From NCBI GenBank assembly GCA_035267185.1, contig DATFLY010000059.1, forward strand, positions 1 through 52,590: 52,590 nt of DNA. The letters run 5' to 3'. The DNA comes from JAUIBE01 sp035267185. Its GTDB lineage: Bacteria; Pseudomonadota; Gammaproteobacteria; Xanthomonadales; SZUA-36. Positions within the stretch are counted from its first letter, which is position 1; each line of letters starts with the position of its first letter. The notes below the pieces were generated by a model that saw only the letters and a program-made list of their open reading frames with translations, was not told where the DNA came from and ran no database searches. Positions 41,796 to 51,458 of the stretch are shown here, one piece after another. The position numbers were made by a program, and so were the translations under genes.

Positions 41796-42854
41796 TGCCG
41801 CCTGTTGTTCCTGCTGCAGTGGCTGCACAACCAGCTCTAGCGCTCCTGCCAGGAACTCATCCAGCTTATAGAGGGTGAGGTTAATGCGGTGATCGGTGAT
41901 GCGTCCCTGCGGAAAATTGTAGGTCCTGATACGCTGCGAGCGATCTCCACTTCCAACCTGTAGTCGCCTTGATTCTGCCTGTTCAGACTGCTGTCGGCTT
42001 TGCTCCTGTTCGAGCAAGCGAGCCTGCAGCAGCGACATGGCCCTGGCTTTGTTCTTGTGCTGCGAACGCTCGTCCTGGCATTCAACGACAATGCCGGTGG
42101 GGTGGTGAGTGATCCGGATGGCGGAATCGGTTTTGTTGACGTGCTGGCCACCAGCCCCGGATGCCCGAAAAGTATCAATTCTCAGATCGCTGGGATTGAT
42201 ATCGATGCTGTCTATATCTTCAGTTTCCGGAAGTATGGCCACTGTGCACGCGCTGGTATGGATACGACCCTGGGATTCGGTTTCAGGCACCCTCTGAACC
42301 CGGTGGGTACCTGACTCAAATTTGAATTGTGAATAGGCTCCCTTGCCTTCAATCAGGGCGATAATCTCCTTGTACCCACCGTGGTCGCCTTCGCTGTGAC
42401 TCAGAACTTCCATGTTCCAGCGCTGGCCTTCTGCATACTTCTGGTACATTCTGAAGAGGTCGCCGGCAAACAGCGCCGCTTCATCACCACCTGTTCCAGC
42501 GCGGATCTCCAGGAAAATGTTCTTTTCGTCATTTGGGTCTCGCGGCAACAGCAAACGTTGCAGCTCAGCTTCCAGCTCTGTCAGCGAGGAATTGGCCTCT
42601 TCCATCTCCAGTTCAGCCATCTCGCGCATTTCCGGATCGCTGTCACGGGTCATTGATTTCGCCTGGTCGAGGGTCTTGCCGGCTTTTTTCCAGTTCCTGT
42701 AGGTTTCGACCACGGGTTCCAGTTGCGAATATTCAACCGACAGGTCACGAAAGCGATTCTGGTCAGAAAATACGTCAGGTTGTGACAACAGAATCCCGAC
42801 TTCCTCATGACGAGCCGCCACGGTTTCCAGGCGCTGGAGAACGGAGTCCTTCAA
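41772..42854 (-). CDS. prfA: Peptide chain release factor 1
   Basis: This 360-residue protein reads UAA and UAG stop codons. The GGQ loop is RASGAGGQHVNKTDSAIRIT. The codon-recognition PxT motif reads PET in RVPETESQGRIHTSAC. EIRAGTGGDEAALFAGDLF is diagnostic. Its start overlaps hemA by 4 bp, and its 3' end overlaps the convergent DUF4105 gene by 24 bp, an unusually tight tail-to-tail arrangement. Confidence 0.97.
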   Translation of the reverse strand: MKDSVLQRLETVAARHEEVGILLSQPDVFSDQNRFRDLSVEYSQLEPVVETYRNWKKAGKTLDQAKSMTRDSDPEMREMAELEMEEANSSLTELEAELQRLLLPRDPNDEKNIFLEIRAGTGGDEAALFAGDLFRMYQKYAEGQRWNMEVLSHSEGDHGGYKEIIALIEGKGAYSQFKFESGTHRVQRVPETESQGRIHTSACTVAILPETEDIDSIDINPSDLRIDTFRASGAGGQHVNKTDSAIRITHHPTGIVVECQDERSQHKNKARAMSLLQARLLEQEQSRQQSEQAESRRLQVGSGDRSQRIRTYNFPQGRITDHRINLTLYKLDEFLAGALELVVQPLQQEQQAALLAELGS

Positions 42855-44191
42855 CGGGCTTTCCTTTCAGCGTCTTCCTCAACAATCTCGCTGCTGGATT
42901 CGCTGTCCGATTCCGGCGTCCTGGCAGGTGCGACCTCTGCGTCTGTTGGCGTGTAAATGCGGTTGATCATCGACATCATTTCAATGTCATCCTGTTCCGC
43001 TGCCTTTCGAAGGTTTGTGCTCGGCGCATGCAAAATTCTGTTGGCCAGCGTGGTAGTGAGTTGTTCAAGCACAGCCTTTTGATCGTGACCTGCTTCCAGG
43101 CGTCGCATCGCTTTATCGACCAGCTCCTGCCCATGAATGTGAGCACTTTGTCTCAACAGTTGCAATGAGCTTGAGGCCCGGTTGCCGTTCATCCAGCGAA
43201 CGAATTCTTCTACCGCGGCTTCTATTTCCGGCTCGGCTTTCTGCGCTTCCCGGTTGCGGTGTTCAAGATTCTCATCAACAACCTGTTGAAGATCATCGAT
43301 GGTGTAGAGGTATACATTATCCAGCTTGTCAATCGCAGGTTCGACGTCACGGGGTACTGCAATGTCGACCATAAACATTGGCCGATAGCGACGTTTGCGC
43401 AGTGCCTGCTTGACTGCATCGAACCTGACCACTGGCGTTTCGCTGCCGGTGGATGAAATCAGGATGTCCGCATTGTGAAGAACGCTGTCGAGGTCTGACA
43501 GTGCGACTGGTGTGGCATTGAGTTCTTTTGCAAGGCGTTCAGCTTTGCTGACATCCCGATTGGCGATGGCCAGACGGGTCACGCCCTGCTGGCTAAGATG
43601 CCTGGCGCACAGCTCAATCATCTCACCTGCGCCAATCAGAAGGACCTGTTTTGAATCGAGATCGCTGAACAACTGACGGGCAAGCACGATGGCAGTGTAG
43701 GCAACAGAAATCGGTTTATCACCAATTGCAGTCTGATGGCGAATGGATTTCGCGGTGGTGACCGCATGCTGACACATCCGGTCAAGAATGTTACCCACCG
43801 AATCAGCAAGCCTGGCCTGCTGCCAGCTCTTCTTGAGCTGGCCCAGAATCTGGGATTCACCAAGAACCAGGGATTCCATGCCCCCGGCGACTCGAATCAG
43901 GTGTCGAATTGCATCCTTGTCCCGGTGCGAATAGAAGTATTTGTCAATGCGGGTATCACGGAGTCCCCACGCGTCATGAACCCAGTCAAGCAGATCGGTT
44001 GTTACAAGATTCTGGCCACTGCAATACAGTTCGGTGCGGTTACAGGTAGCAAGCAACAGGGCTTCGTCGACCGTATTGAGTGACTTCAGGGAATTCAGTT
44101 TGGCCACGAAGTCACTTTCGGAAAGCGTGACGCGTTCCCGAATTTCAATTGGTGCCGTGTGGTGGCTGATTCCCAGGGTTAGTAGAGGCAT
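42851..44191 (-). CDS. hemA: Glutamyl-tRNA reductase
   Basis: This 446-residue enzyme makes glutamate-1-semialdehyde, the first step of C5-pathway heme synthesis. The catalytic Cys50 is in LLLATCNRTELYC. The substrate-binding motif is GISHHTAPIEIRER and the NADPH site is VLLIGAGEMIELC. The C-terminal tail after residue about 420 is Glu/Ser-rich and longer than in E. coli. It forms an operon with prfA and diverges from the TPR lipoprotein gene. Confidence 0.96.
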   Translation of the reverse strand: MPLLTLGISHHTAPIEIRERVTLSESDFVAKLNSLKSLNTVDEALLLATCNRTELYCSGQNLVTTDLLDWVHDAWGLRDTRIDKYFYSHRDKDAIRHLIRVAGGMESLVLGESQILGQLKKSWQQARLADSVGNILDRMCQHAVTTAKSIRHQTAIGDKPISVAYTAIVLARQLFSDLDSKQVLLIGAGEMIELCARHLSQQGVTRLAIANRDVSKAERLAKELNATPVALSDLDSVLHNADILISSTGSETPVVRFDAVKQALRKRRYRPMFMVDIAVPRDVEPAIDKLDNVYLYTIDDLQQVVDENLEHRNREAQKAEPEIEAAVEEFVRWMNGNRASSSLQLLRQSAHIHGQELVDKAMRRLEAGHDQKAVLEQLTTTLANRILHAPSTNLRKAAEQDDIEMMSMINRIYTPTDAEVAPARTPESDSESSSEIVEEDAERKAR

Positions 44192-44348
44192 ACTTTAGTC
44201 ATGGCCGGAAGGCATAACGATTTTGAGGACGCTGGCACACAACTTCAAGCCTGCATCCCGGTCCCGTGATCAAAACACCGCCCTTGTTGCAGGGCAGATC
44301 AACGCAAATCGTTTGGTTCATTTCCTCCTACAGCGTATCCTTTGCGTC

Positions 44349-46127
44349 ATGAAATCCAAACCAAGAAACCTCAACAACTTGTTCCTGAGCCTGGTCATGA
44401 TGTGCCTGCTGCAGGCCTGTGCTACCTCAAGTAGCAAATCTGGATATGGAAGTGACCCCGCCGGCGACCCAATCATATCTGAGGAGGAGCCATTGGGGCA
44501 GGGGCAATCTGAAGAAGAGACATCACCACCCGAGTCAGCCCCCACTGATGCCGAGGTCATGTACAACGTTTTTGCTGCTGAATTGCTTGGCAGTGAAGGT
44601 GATCTGAGCGGGGCGGTGAATTCTTATCTTGAAGCCGCCATGAACTCGGACGATCCCGCGATTGCGCAACGGGCCACTCGCATCGCGCTGGCAGCGCAGT
44701 CGTGGTTCCAGGCTGCCATGGCCGCAGATCGATGGGCATTGCTGGCGCCGGACGATATGGCAGCCCGTGAGGCTGCCTCAGCCACAATGCTGGCAACCAG
44801 TGATTACGTTGGCGCAGAGCTGCAGTTGCAGGAAATTCTCACACGCAACAAAGACAGGCAGGATGCGTGGGCCCTGGTTACTTCATTACTGGCCCAGGCT
44901 GGAGACCCTGCCAAGGCCAACGAAATTCTCAAAACCCTGATTGAAAACAACCAGGGTGAAGGCAACGAGGATGCCGTTTTTGTGCAAAGCCAGTTGCTCG
45001 CCCGCATGGCACAGTTTCAGGAGGCGGCTGACCTGGCCGACCAGGCGCTGGTCCTGATGCCCGAACGCGTCGAGCTGCTGACGTTCAGGGGCAGGCTTGC
45101 GCTGAGCCTTGACGACCTGGACACCGCCATTGAGCTTTTTGGCCGCGCCTGGGAAATTGATCCCGAGAATCGTGACCTTGGTCTTGCATATGCCGATTTG
45201 CTGGCAAGAGATGCCAGGGCGGACGATGCCCGTGCGGTCATGGTGTCCATGGAGCAGACACCGGACGTTGTGCTCAGCAGAGTGTTGTTCGAAATTACCG
45301 CAAAGGAGCCCGAAAAAGCGAAAGAGGTCTACAAGGAGTTTGCCACGCTGGAAGTCAGTGATCCGAACGAAAAAGCTTACTACCAGGGTCAGGCTGCAGA
45401 GGCGATTGGTGAAACCGATGAGGCCATTGAAATGTACGGCACCATCAGGGAAGGAGATTATCTTCCCATCTCCGGGATCAGGCGGGCAGAATTGATCGCG
45501 GCTGAAGGAAGGATTGAGGAAGCGCGGCAATCACTCGCTGAACTGCGGGCGCTCGGCGAGGATACGGTGACTGAGCAGGCGTGGCTGACAGAGGCGCGGA
45601 TTCTGCAGGCTGATGATCAGCGCCAGGAGGCTTTTAAGACGCTGGGTTCTGCCCTTGAGGAGTTTCCGTACTCAATTCCCTTGTTGTATTCACAGTCCTT
45701 GTTGGCTGCCGAGCTCGACTATATTTCAGTGGCTGAGAACAACCTTCGAACCATCCTTTCCGATGAGCCCGATAATATTGCTGCGCTGAATGCACTTGGT
45801 TACACACTTGCAGATCGTACCGACCGATATGAAGAAGCCGAGGGTCTGATCCGCAGGGCTTACGAACTGGACTCTACCGACCCTTCGATCGTCGACAGCA
45901 TGGGCTGGGTTGCATATCGCCTTGGCAAGTTGGATGAGGCAGCCATATTCCTCAGGCAGGCCTGGATGCTGGACAATAATCCTGAAATCGCCGCACATCT
46001 TGGCGAAGTTCTGTGGGTGATGGGTAACCAGGATGAGGCAATCGAGATCTGGCAGGCAGGCTTGCGAATCGACAGCGAGCACCCAGTTCTGATCGAGACC
46101 ATGCAGCGCCTGGAAGTTGAACTTTGA
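44349..46127 (+). CDS. TPR-repeat lipoprotein
   Basis: This 592-residue protein starts at ATG 44349; the frame is open back to 44223 but a lipobox (MMCLLQAC) is close behind this ATG. After an acidic linker the rest consists of many tetratricopeptide-like helical pairs, clearest in VELLTFRGRLALSLDDLDTA, NIAALNALGYTLADRTDRYE and PSIVDSMGWVAYRLGKLDEA. It corresponds in position and type to the TPR lipoprotein upstream of lolB in Pseudomonas. Its partner is unknown. The stop overlaps the lolB start. Confidence 0.85.
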   Translation: MKSKPRNLNNLFLSLVMMCLLQACATSSSKSGYGSDPAGDPIISEEEPLGQGQSEEETSPPESAPTDAEVMYNVFAAELLGSEGDLSGAVNSYLEAAMNSDDPAIAQRATRIALAAQSWFQAAMAADRWALLAPDDMAAREAASATMLATSDYVGAELQLQEILTRNKDRQDAWALVTSLLAQAGDPAKANEILKTLIENNQGEGNEDAVFVQSQLLARMAQFQEAADLADQALVLMPERVELLTFRGRLALSLDDLDTAIELFGRAWEIDPENRDLGLAYADLLARDARADDARAVMVSMEQTPDVVLSRVLFEITAKEPEKAKEVYKEFATLEVSDPNEKAYYQGQAAEAIGETDEAIEMYGTIREGDYLPISGIRRAELIAAEGRIEEARQSLAELRALGEDTVTEQAWLTEARILQADDQRQEAFKTLGSALEEFPYSIPLLYSQSLLAAELDYISVAENNLRTILSDEPDNIAALNALGYTLADRTDRYEEAEGLIRRAYELDSTDPSIVDSMGWVAYRLGKLDEAAIFLRQAWMLDNNPEIAAHLGEVLWVMGNQDEAIEIWQAGLRIDSEHPVLIETMQRLEVEL

Positions 46128-46753
46128 TAAGAAAACACCTGCTGATCGGGTTTTTGACCATAGGCCTGAGCTCGTGTGCATCAGTATCCCAGGTTCCCGA
46201 CGGATCACCGTCGGCTGAAAGCAAAGATTTATATGAGGCTCGTGTCAGTATCCTGACTGACGTCGAGCAATGGTCGATGGGCGGCAAGCTGGCGATTTCA
46301 GACGGACAGGATGGCGGCAGCGGCAATCTCGAGTGGCGCAGGCAGTCAGAACTCAGTGAGCTCGATTTTCGTGGTGCATTCGGCCGGGGTGCCTGGCAGC
46401 TCGACATACGACCTGGTCAGTCGGTGCTGAATTTTGCCAGTGGCGAATCATGGGAAGCTGCCGAAGTGACAACCCTGGTTCGCAATCACGTTGGATGGGA
46501 AATACCGGTCGATGCACTTGAGTGGTGGATCCGAGGAATTGCAGCGCCGGATGGGAAGGCGGTTTTTGCACTGGACGAATCCGGCAAGCTGGGTCGACTG
46601 GAGCAGTATGACTGGACAGTGATTTATCAGCGCTACAGGGACTTCTCAGGAATCGAAATGCCGACCAGGATCGAAGCCACCAACGGTGAGCGAAAAGTAA
46701 AATTCGTTGTCAGGCAATGGAAATTTCCCGAACGCGCGGTGCATGAATCCTGA
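46124..46753 (+). CDS. lolB: Outer-membrane lipoprotein receptor LolB
   Basis: This 209-residue lipoprotein has lipobox GLSSC (Cys18, TIGLSSCAS). The LolB fold is indicated by WSMGGKLAISDGQDG, GNLEWRRQ, VDALEWWIRGIAAP and the C-terminal IEATNGERKVKFVVRQW. It accepts lipoproteins from LolA and inserts them in the outer membrane. The TTG start (46124) overlaps the TGA of the TPR gene. It overlaps ispE by 11 bp. Confidence 0.92.
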   Translation: MIRKHLLIGFLTIGLSSCASVSQVPDGSPSAESKDLYEARVSILTDVEQWSMGGKLAISDGQDGGSGNLEWRRQSELSELDFRGAFGRGAWQLDIRPGQSVLNFASGESWEAAEVTTLVRNHVGWEIPVDALEWWIRGIAAPDGKAVFALDESGKLGRLEQYDWTVIYQRYRDFSGIEMPTRIEATNGERKVKFVVRQWKFPERAVHES

Positions 46754-47630
46754 CAGCAATTCAAAAACACACGGAAACTGGTGGCCCGCGCCGGCCAAGC
46801 TGAACCTGTTTCTCCATATCACTGGTCGTCGTCCGGATGGCTACCACGAGCTCCAGACTTTGTTTCAGATCCTCGATTGGGGAGACAGGGTTTACCTGGA
46901 AAAAACAGATGACGGAGAAATCAAAAGAATCAACGCTGAATACGATGTGCCTGAAGATGAGGATCTGGTCATCAGGGCTGCGCGGTTATTAAAGCGTGTC
47001 TCCGATTCCCGGTTCGGCGCAGGAATAGAAGTTCACAAGGAAATTCCGTTGGGCGCAGGGCTGGGTGGTGGCAGTTCCGATGCGGCCACCGTTCTGGTCG
47101 CACTGAACCAGTTGTGGGGATGCAATCATTCCGCGAAATTCCTGGCAGAGCTGGGTCTTGAGCTGGGTGCAGATGTGCCGGTATTTGTTCATGGCCATAC
47201 CGCACTGGCCACTGGTGTTGGCGAAAAAATGGTCCCGGTCTCACTGGGCGAACGAGACTATCTCCTGGTGATGCCAGGGTTTGCTGTTTCAACCGCGAAA
47301 GTATTTTCAGACCCGCAGTTAAAACGAAATTCCAACCTGATTTCGGCCGAACAGGCATTGGCAGGCGATGGACGCAATGACTGCGAACCCGTTTCAAAAA
47401 GGCTGCATCCGGCACTTGCCGGGCTGTTTGATGAGCTGTCTGAATACGGCCAGCCCAGGATGAGCGGGACGGGTAGTGCGGTGTTTGTGGAGATGTCTTC
47501 GCGCGTTGCTGCAAGCAGTGCGGCAGCCACATTAAAATGCCGATATAATGTGCGCGCCGTTGGCGGGCTGGACCAGTCGCCTCTGCAGCAGATAACTTCA
47601 GGTCTGGTGCAGGGACAGTCTGAAAACTGA
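46743..47630 (+). CDS. ispE: 4-Diphosphocytidyl-2-C-methyl-D-erythritol kinase
   Basis: This 295-residue GHMP kinase belongs to the MEP isoprenoid pathway. ATG 46743 (MNPDSNSKTHG) lies inside the lolB end. Motif 1 is WPAPAKLNLFLHITGRRPDG. The ATP loop is PLGAGLGGGSSDAATVLVAL. GADVPVFVHGHTALATGVG and RMSGTGSAVF (as PRMSGTGSAVF) complete the signature. tRNA(Gln) follows 26 bp later. Confidence 0.96.
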   Translation: MNPDSNSKTHGNWWPAPAKLNLFLHITGRRPDGYHELQTLFQILDWGDRVYLEKTDDGEIKRINAEYDVPEDEDLVIRAARLLKRVSDSRFGAGIEVHKEIPLGAGLGGGSSDAATVLVALNQLWGCNHSAKFLAELGLELGADVPVFVHGHTALATGVGEKMVPVSLGERDYLLVMPGFAVSTAKVFSDPQLKRNSNLISAEQALAGDGRNDCEPVSKRLHPALAGLFDELSEYGQPRMSGTGSAVFVEMSSRVAASSAAATLKCRYNVRAVGGLDQSPLQQITSGLVQGQSEN

Positions 47631-47656
47631 CCCGCCTTTGAGGGAATTGTTTCTGG

Positions 47657-47733
47657 TGGGACGTCGCCAAGTTGGTTAAGGCACGGGGTTTTGATCCCCG
47701 CATTCGCAGGTTCGAATCCTGCCGTCCCAGCCA
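47657..47733 (+). tRNA. tRNA-Gln (UUG)
   Basis: The 77-base cloverleaf has acceptor TGGGACG paired with CGTCCCA, anticodon stem GGGG/CCCC with loop containing TTG, T-arm GCAGGTTCGAATCCTGC and an encoded CCA end. The U1-A72 weak start of the acceptor is typical of tRNA(Gln). It sits between ispE and prs, as in pseudomonads. Confidence 0.97.
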
Positions 47734-47763
47734 ACCACCAAGAGTCAGCAGGTCCAAAATCAA

Positions 47764-48723
47764 ATGAGAGATGCCAGCCCATCGTTAATGGTGTTTTCGG
47801 GTAACGCCAACCTGCCTCTTGCCAGCAACATCGCATCTGACCTCAACCTGCCAATGGGCAAAGCGGTGGTTGGACGCTTCAGCGATGGCGAAGTCATGGT
47901 TGAGATCATGGAAAACGTGCGCGGTCGAGACGTGTATGTGATTCAACCGACCTGTGCACCCACTGCTGATAATTTCATGGAGTTGCTGGTCATGATCGAT
48001 GCCATGAAGCGTGCATCGGCCACCCGGATTACAGCGGTCATTCCTTACTTCGGCTACGCGCGGCAGGATCGTCGGCCGCGTTCCGCACGAGTGCCGATCA
48101 CCGCGAAGGTTGCTGCCAAGATGATCAGCTCAGTCGGAACCGACCGGGTTGTCACCATAGACCTTCACGCTGACCAGATTCAGGGATTTTTTGATATTCC
48201 GGTCGACAATGTTTATGCCTCGCCATTAACCCTGGCGGATATCTGGCAAAAACACGGTAGTGATGGCGTCACAGTGGTCTCACCTGATGTAGGGGGTGTG
48301 CTGCGGGCGCGTGCCATTGCCAAGCGCCTCAATTCCGACCTTGCGATTATTGATAAGCGACGTCCTCGCGCCAATGTTGCAACAGTCATGAACATCATTG
48401 GTGATGTTGAAGGCCGCAGCTGCGTGCTGGTCGACGATATGGTCGATACAGCGGGGACCCTTTGCTCTGCAGCATCGGCGCTTAAGGACAAGGGTGCCAA
48501 ACGCGTGGTTGCCTATTGTGTTCATGCAGTTCTTTCCGGACCTGCCGTTGACAATATTTCCGGTTCCAGGCTGGACGAGCTGGTTGTGACCGACACCATC
48601 CCGCTTGGCGAAGCTGCTCGAGAGTGCGGAAAGATACGCCAGTTGTCAGTGGCGCAGATGATGGCAGAGACCATCCGCCGCATGTCAGAAGGTGAGTCCG
48701 TGTCCTCAATGTACGTCGACTAA
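47764..48723 (+). CDS. prs: Ribose-phosphate pyrophosphokinase
   Basis: This 319-residue enzyme makes PRPP from ribose 5-phosphate and ATP. It shows MVFSGNANLPLASNIASDLN, the ATP loop GYARQDRRPRSARVPI, VVTIDLHADQIQGFFDIPVD, and the PRPP loop CVLVDDMVDTAGTLCSAA. It is full length with no irregularity. It lies 30 bp after the tRNA(Gln) gene; a short GC-rich hairpin lies downstream before rplY. Confidence 0.97.
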   Translation: MRDASPSLMVFSGNANLPLASNIASDLNLPMGKAVVGRFSDGEVMVEIMENVRGRDVYVIQPTCAPTADNFMELLVMIDAMKRASATRITAVIPYFGYARQDRRPRSARVPITAKVAAKMISSVGTDRVVTIDLHADQIQGFFDIPVDNVYASPLTLADIWQKHGSDGVTVVSPDVGGVLRARAIAKRLNSDLAIIDKRRPRANVATVMNIIGDVEGRSCVLVDDMVDTAGTLCSAASALKDKGAKRVVAYCVHAVLSGPAVDNISGSRLDELVVTDTIPLGEAARECGKIRQLSVAQMMAETIRRMSEGESVSSMYVD

Positions 48724-48738
48724 GGTTCTTCTTTCGAT

Positions 48739-48752
48739 GCGGCTTTAGCCGC
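48739..48752 (+). terminator. Short hairpin between prs and rplY
   Basis: GCGGC-TTTA-GCCGC forms a perfect 5-bp stem 15 bases after the prs stop, followed by ACACCTTTTAAGG. The U-run is only four bases and offset, so this is a weak terminator or attenuator candidate and nothing stronger. Confidence 0.3.
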
Positions 48753-48842
48753 GACACCTTTTAAGGTACAATGCCCGGCTGCATTATTGCGCCACACCTG
48801 GTCGCGGGTGTGGGTTTATCAATTCAAACAATGAGGAAGACC

Positions 48843-49595
48843 ATGTCAGATACAGTAACTATCCTGGCGGAAATCCGTGAAGATGTGGGGAAAGGTGCGA
48901 GCCGCCGCCTGCGTCGTGAAGGAAAGATTCCGGCCATCGTATATGGGGGTGATAAAGACCCCGCAGCAATCACGCTGGACCACGATCTGGTATTGCACCA
49001 GTCTGAGAACGAAGCGTTCTACGCCAGTGTTCTGGAAATCAAGCTTGGCAAGAAGGAACAGCAGGTCGTTCTGCGTGACATGCACCGGCATCCGTACAAG
49101 CCGATCATCATGCACATTGACTTCATGCGTGTTTCTGCTGATGAGCTCATTCGTATGTCTGTGCCGATTCACTTCACCGGTGAGGAAGAATCACCAGCCG
49201 GCAGGGCAACGGGTGTCATCATCCAGCACCAGGTCACCGACGTGGAAATTTCCGCACTGCCCAAGAACCTGCCTGAGTTCCTGACCGTGGATCTTTCAGA
49301 AATGGAAGATGGCGATATCGTCATGCTGTCGTCGATCATTCTGCCTGAGGGTGTGGCCATTCCTGCCCTTGACGTGTCGGAAGAAAACGACACTGCGGTT
49401 GCCAGCACAGTCCACATTTCTGAAGACCAGGGTACCGGCGTAGCTGCAGCTGCTGAAGCCGAGGCTGGCGTGGATGAACTCGGCGAAGTTGAAGACGGTG
49501 AAGAGGCACCTGAAGGTGAAGAAGGTGAAGAAGGTGAAGAAGGCGAAGAAGGCGGTGATAAAGAAGAGGCCTCTTCCAAAGAAGATGCTTCCTGA
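48843..49595 (+). CDS. rplY: Ribosomal protein L25/TL5 (CTC form)
   Basis: This 250-residue long form binds 5S rRNA. ATG 48843 (MSDTVTILAEIREDVGK) has GAGGA in front; upstream in-frame codons are non-coding. The N-terminal L25 domain (GKGASRRLRREGKIPAIVYG) and the C-terminal TL5 domain (MSVPIHFTGEEESPAGRATG) are both present. A strongly acidic tail contains five tandem 9-base units (49513-49557) coding EGE repeats. It lies between prs and pth, as usual. Confidence 0.95.
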   Translation: MSDTVTILAEIREDVGKGASRRLRREGKIPAIVYGGDKDPAAITLDHDLVLHQSENEAFYASVLEIKLGKKEQQVVLRDMHRHPYKPIIMHIDFMRVSADELIRMSVPIHFTGEEESPAGRATGVIIQHQVTDVEISALPKNLPEFLTVDLSEMEDGDIVMLSSIILPEGVAIPALDVSEENDTAVASTVHISEDQGTGVAAAAEAEAGVDELGEVEDGEEAPEGEEGEEGEEGEEGGDKEEASSKEDAS

Positions 49596-49623
49596 ACCTG
49601 AGGCGCTTTATAGCTGAGTACCG

Positions 49624-50226
49624 ATGACAACAAGTGACCAGGAGCCGAGGCGCGATCCCTTGTTGATCGTTGGCCTGGGTAACCCGGGACCAAGTTACGC
49701 TGAAACCCGGCACAATGCCGGGTTTTGGTTTTTGGACGAACTGGTTTCCGGGACTGATGCGCAGCTGAAGCTGCAGACCAGACTTCATGCCGAAACGGCA
49801 AAAGTCAGTCTGCACGGACGTGAATGCTGGCTTGCGCGACCCACCACATTTATGAACCACAGTGGTCGGGCGGTGCAGGCGGTTTCTGCGTATTACAAAA
49901 TTTCGCCGGAAAATATCCTGGTTGCGTACGATGAGCTCGACCTGCCTACCGGCACAACCCGCCTGAAATTCGATGGCGGGCATGGCGGGCACAATGGCAT
50001 ACGCGACACCATCCGGTGCCTGGGTACAGCCGCTTTTCACAGGCTTCGAATCGGCATTGGGCATCCTGGCGTCAAGGATGCGGTGACGCCGTGGGTCTTG
50101 TCTCGCCCCTCGCGAGAGCAGGAGCTGGGCATCAGACAATCAATCGGACGTGCGCTTGATTGCCTTCCGGAATTTCTTGACGGAAATGTAAACGAAGCAG
50201 TGAAACAACTGCATACAGACGGCTGA
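49624..50226 (+). CDS. pth: Peptidyl-tRNA hydrolase
   Basis: This 200-residue enzyme releases peptides from drop-off peptidyl-tRNA. The catalytic His is in NPGPSYAETRHNAGFWFL. TFMNHSGRAVQAV and LDLPTGTTRLKFDGGHGGHN are conserved. It has a slightly extended polar N-terminus (MTTSDQEPRRDP). It lies 28 bp after rplY and 6 bp before ychF. Confidence 0.96.
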   Translation: MTTSDQEPRRDPLLIVGLGNPGPSYAETRHNAGFWFLDELVSGTDAQLKLQTRLHAETAKVSLHGRECWLARPTTFMNHSGRAVQAVSAYYKISPENILVAYDELDLPTGTTRLKFDGGHGGHNGIRDTIRCLGTAAFHRLRIGIGHPGVKDAVTPWVLSRPSREQELGIRQSIGRALDCLPEFLDGNVNEAVKQLHTDG

Positions 50227-50232
50227 AATATT

Positions 50233-51324
50233 ATGGGATTCAAGTGCGGCATTGTCGGTTTGCCAAACGTTGGCAAGTCGACTCTATTTAACTCACTGAC
50301 GCGGGCAGAAATCGCTGCGGAGAACTATCCGTTTTGCACCATTGACCCCAATGTCGGTGTGGTGGCTGTGCCGGATCCGCGACTGAAACAGCTTGTCGAT
50401 ATTGTCCAGCCTAAAAAAACGGTGCCAACTTCCATGCAGTTTGTTGATATCGCCGGCCTGGTGGCAGGTGCAGCAGATGGCGAGGGTCTTGGCAACCAGT
50501 TCCTGGCTAATATTCGTGAGACGGATGCAATTGCGCACGTGGTCAGGTGTTTCGAAGACGATGACGTGGTGCACGTCTCTGGCACCATCGATCCCATTTC
50601 TGATATTGAAACGATCAACACCGAGCTGGCGCTTGCCGACATGGAGTCGGTGGAACGTGCACTTGAGCGGGTTGAACGTCGTCTCAAGGCCAACGAGAAA
50701 GATGCGGCCAGTCGCAAGGCTGCCCTGTTGAAACTCAAGTCATGTCTTGATGAAGGTCAGGGCGCAAAGGCCGCGAACCTGGACGGAGAAGAGTTGAAGT
50801 TGATCAGGGACCTTAACCTGATCACGCTCAAGCCGGTCCTGTATATCGCAAACGTCGCTGAAACGGATGACGATCAAAACCCGATGCTGGAAAGGGTTCG
50901 GGAAAGGGCGGCCGATGAAGCAGCAGAGGTGGTACCCGTCTGCGCGGCGATTGAGGCAGAGATCAGCCAGCTGGACGATGCCGATCGCGAAGAGTTCCTG
51001 GCAGAAATGGGTCTTGAGGAGTCGGGGCTGGACCAGGTGATTCATGCCGGATATCGATTACTTGATCTATTGACATTTTTTACAGCGGGTCCGAAAGAAG
51101 TCCGTGCATGGACGGTTAAAAAAGGCTCAACTGCACCTCAGGCTGCCGGCAGAATTCATACTGATTTCGAAAGGGGGTTTATTCGCGCCGAAATTGTATC
51201 TTTCGACGACTTCATCAATTGCAATGGTGAAGCGGGCGCGAAGGAAGCCGGTAAGTGGCGGCTGGAAGGTAAGAGCTACGTGGTCCGGGAAGCGGATGTG
51301 ATTCACTTCCGGTTCAATGTTTGA
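50233..51324 (+). CDS. ychF: Ribosome-binding ATPase YchF
   Basis: This 363-residue Obg-family P-loop protein prefers ATP over GTP. It has the G1 motif GLPNVGKSTLFN, ENYPFCTIDPNVG (switch I), VDIAGLVAGAADGEGLGNQF (G3), a coiled-coil arm near ERVERRLKANEKDA, and a C-terminal TGS domain (LLDLLTFFTAGPKEVRAWTV). It ends the lolB-ychF run. Confidence 0.97.
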   Translation: MGFKCGIVGLPNVGKSTLFNSLTRAEIAAENYPFCTIDPNVGVVAVPDPRLKQLVDIVQPKKTVPTSMQFVDIAGLVAGAADGEGLGNQFLANIRETDAIAHVVRCFEDDDVVHVSGTIDPISDIETINTELALADMESVERALERVERRLKANEKDAASRKAALLKLKSCLDEGQGAKAANLDGEELKLIRDLNLITLKPVLYIANVAETDDDQNPMLERVRERAADEAAEVVPVCAAIEAEISQLDDADREEFLAEMGLEESGLDQVIHAGYRLLDLLTFFTAGPKEVRAWTVKKGSTAPQAAGRIHTDFERGFIRAEIVSFDDFINCNGEAGAKEAGKWRLEGKSYVVREADVIHFRFNV

Positions 51325-51458
51325 GGCCATTCAGATTCGAATTCTGACCATTTGCAGGGTAGTACGTCAAACTTCTGCAAAATTTCTTTGCAAAGATTGG
51401 GTTTCAGAGGTATAAAACCGCCATCTTTGAGGGTAGTTGGGGCCGGAGGGTTTCAGTG

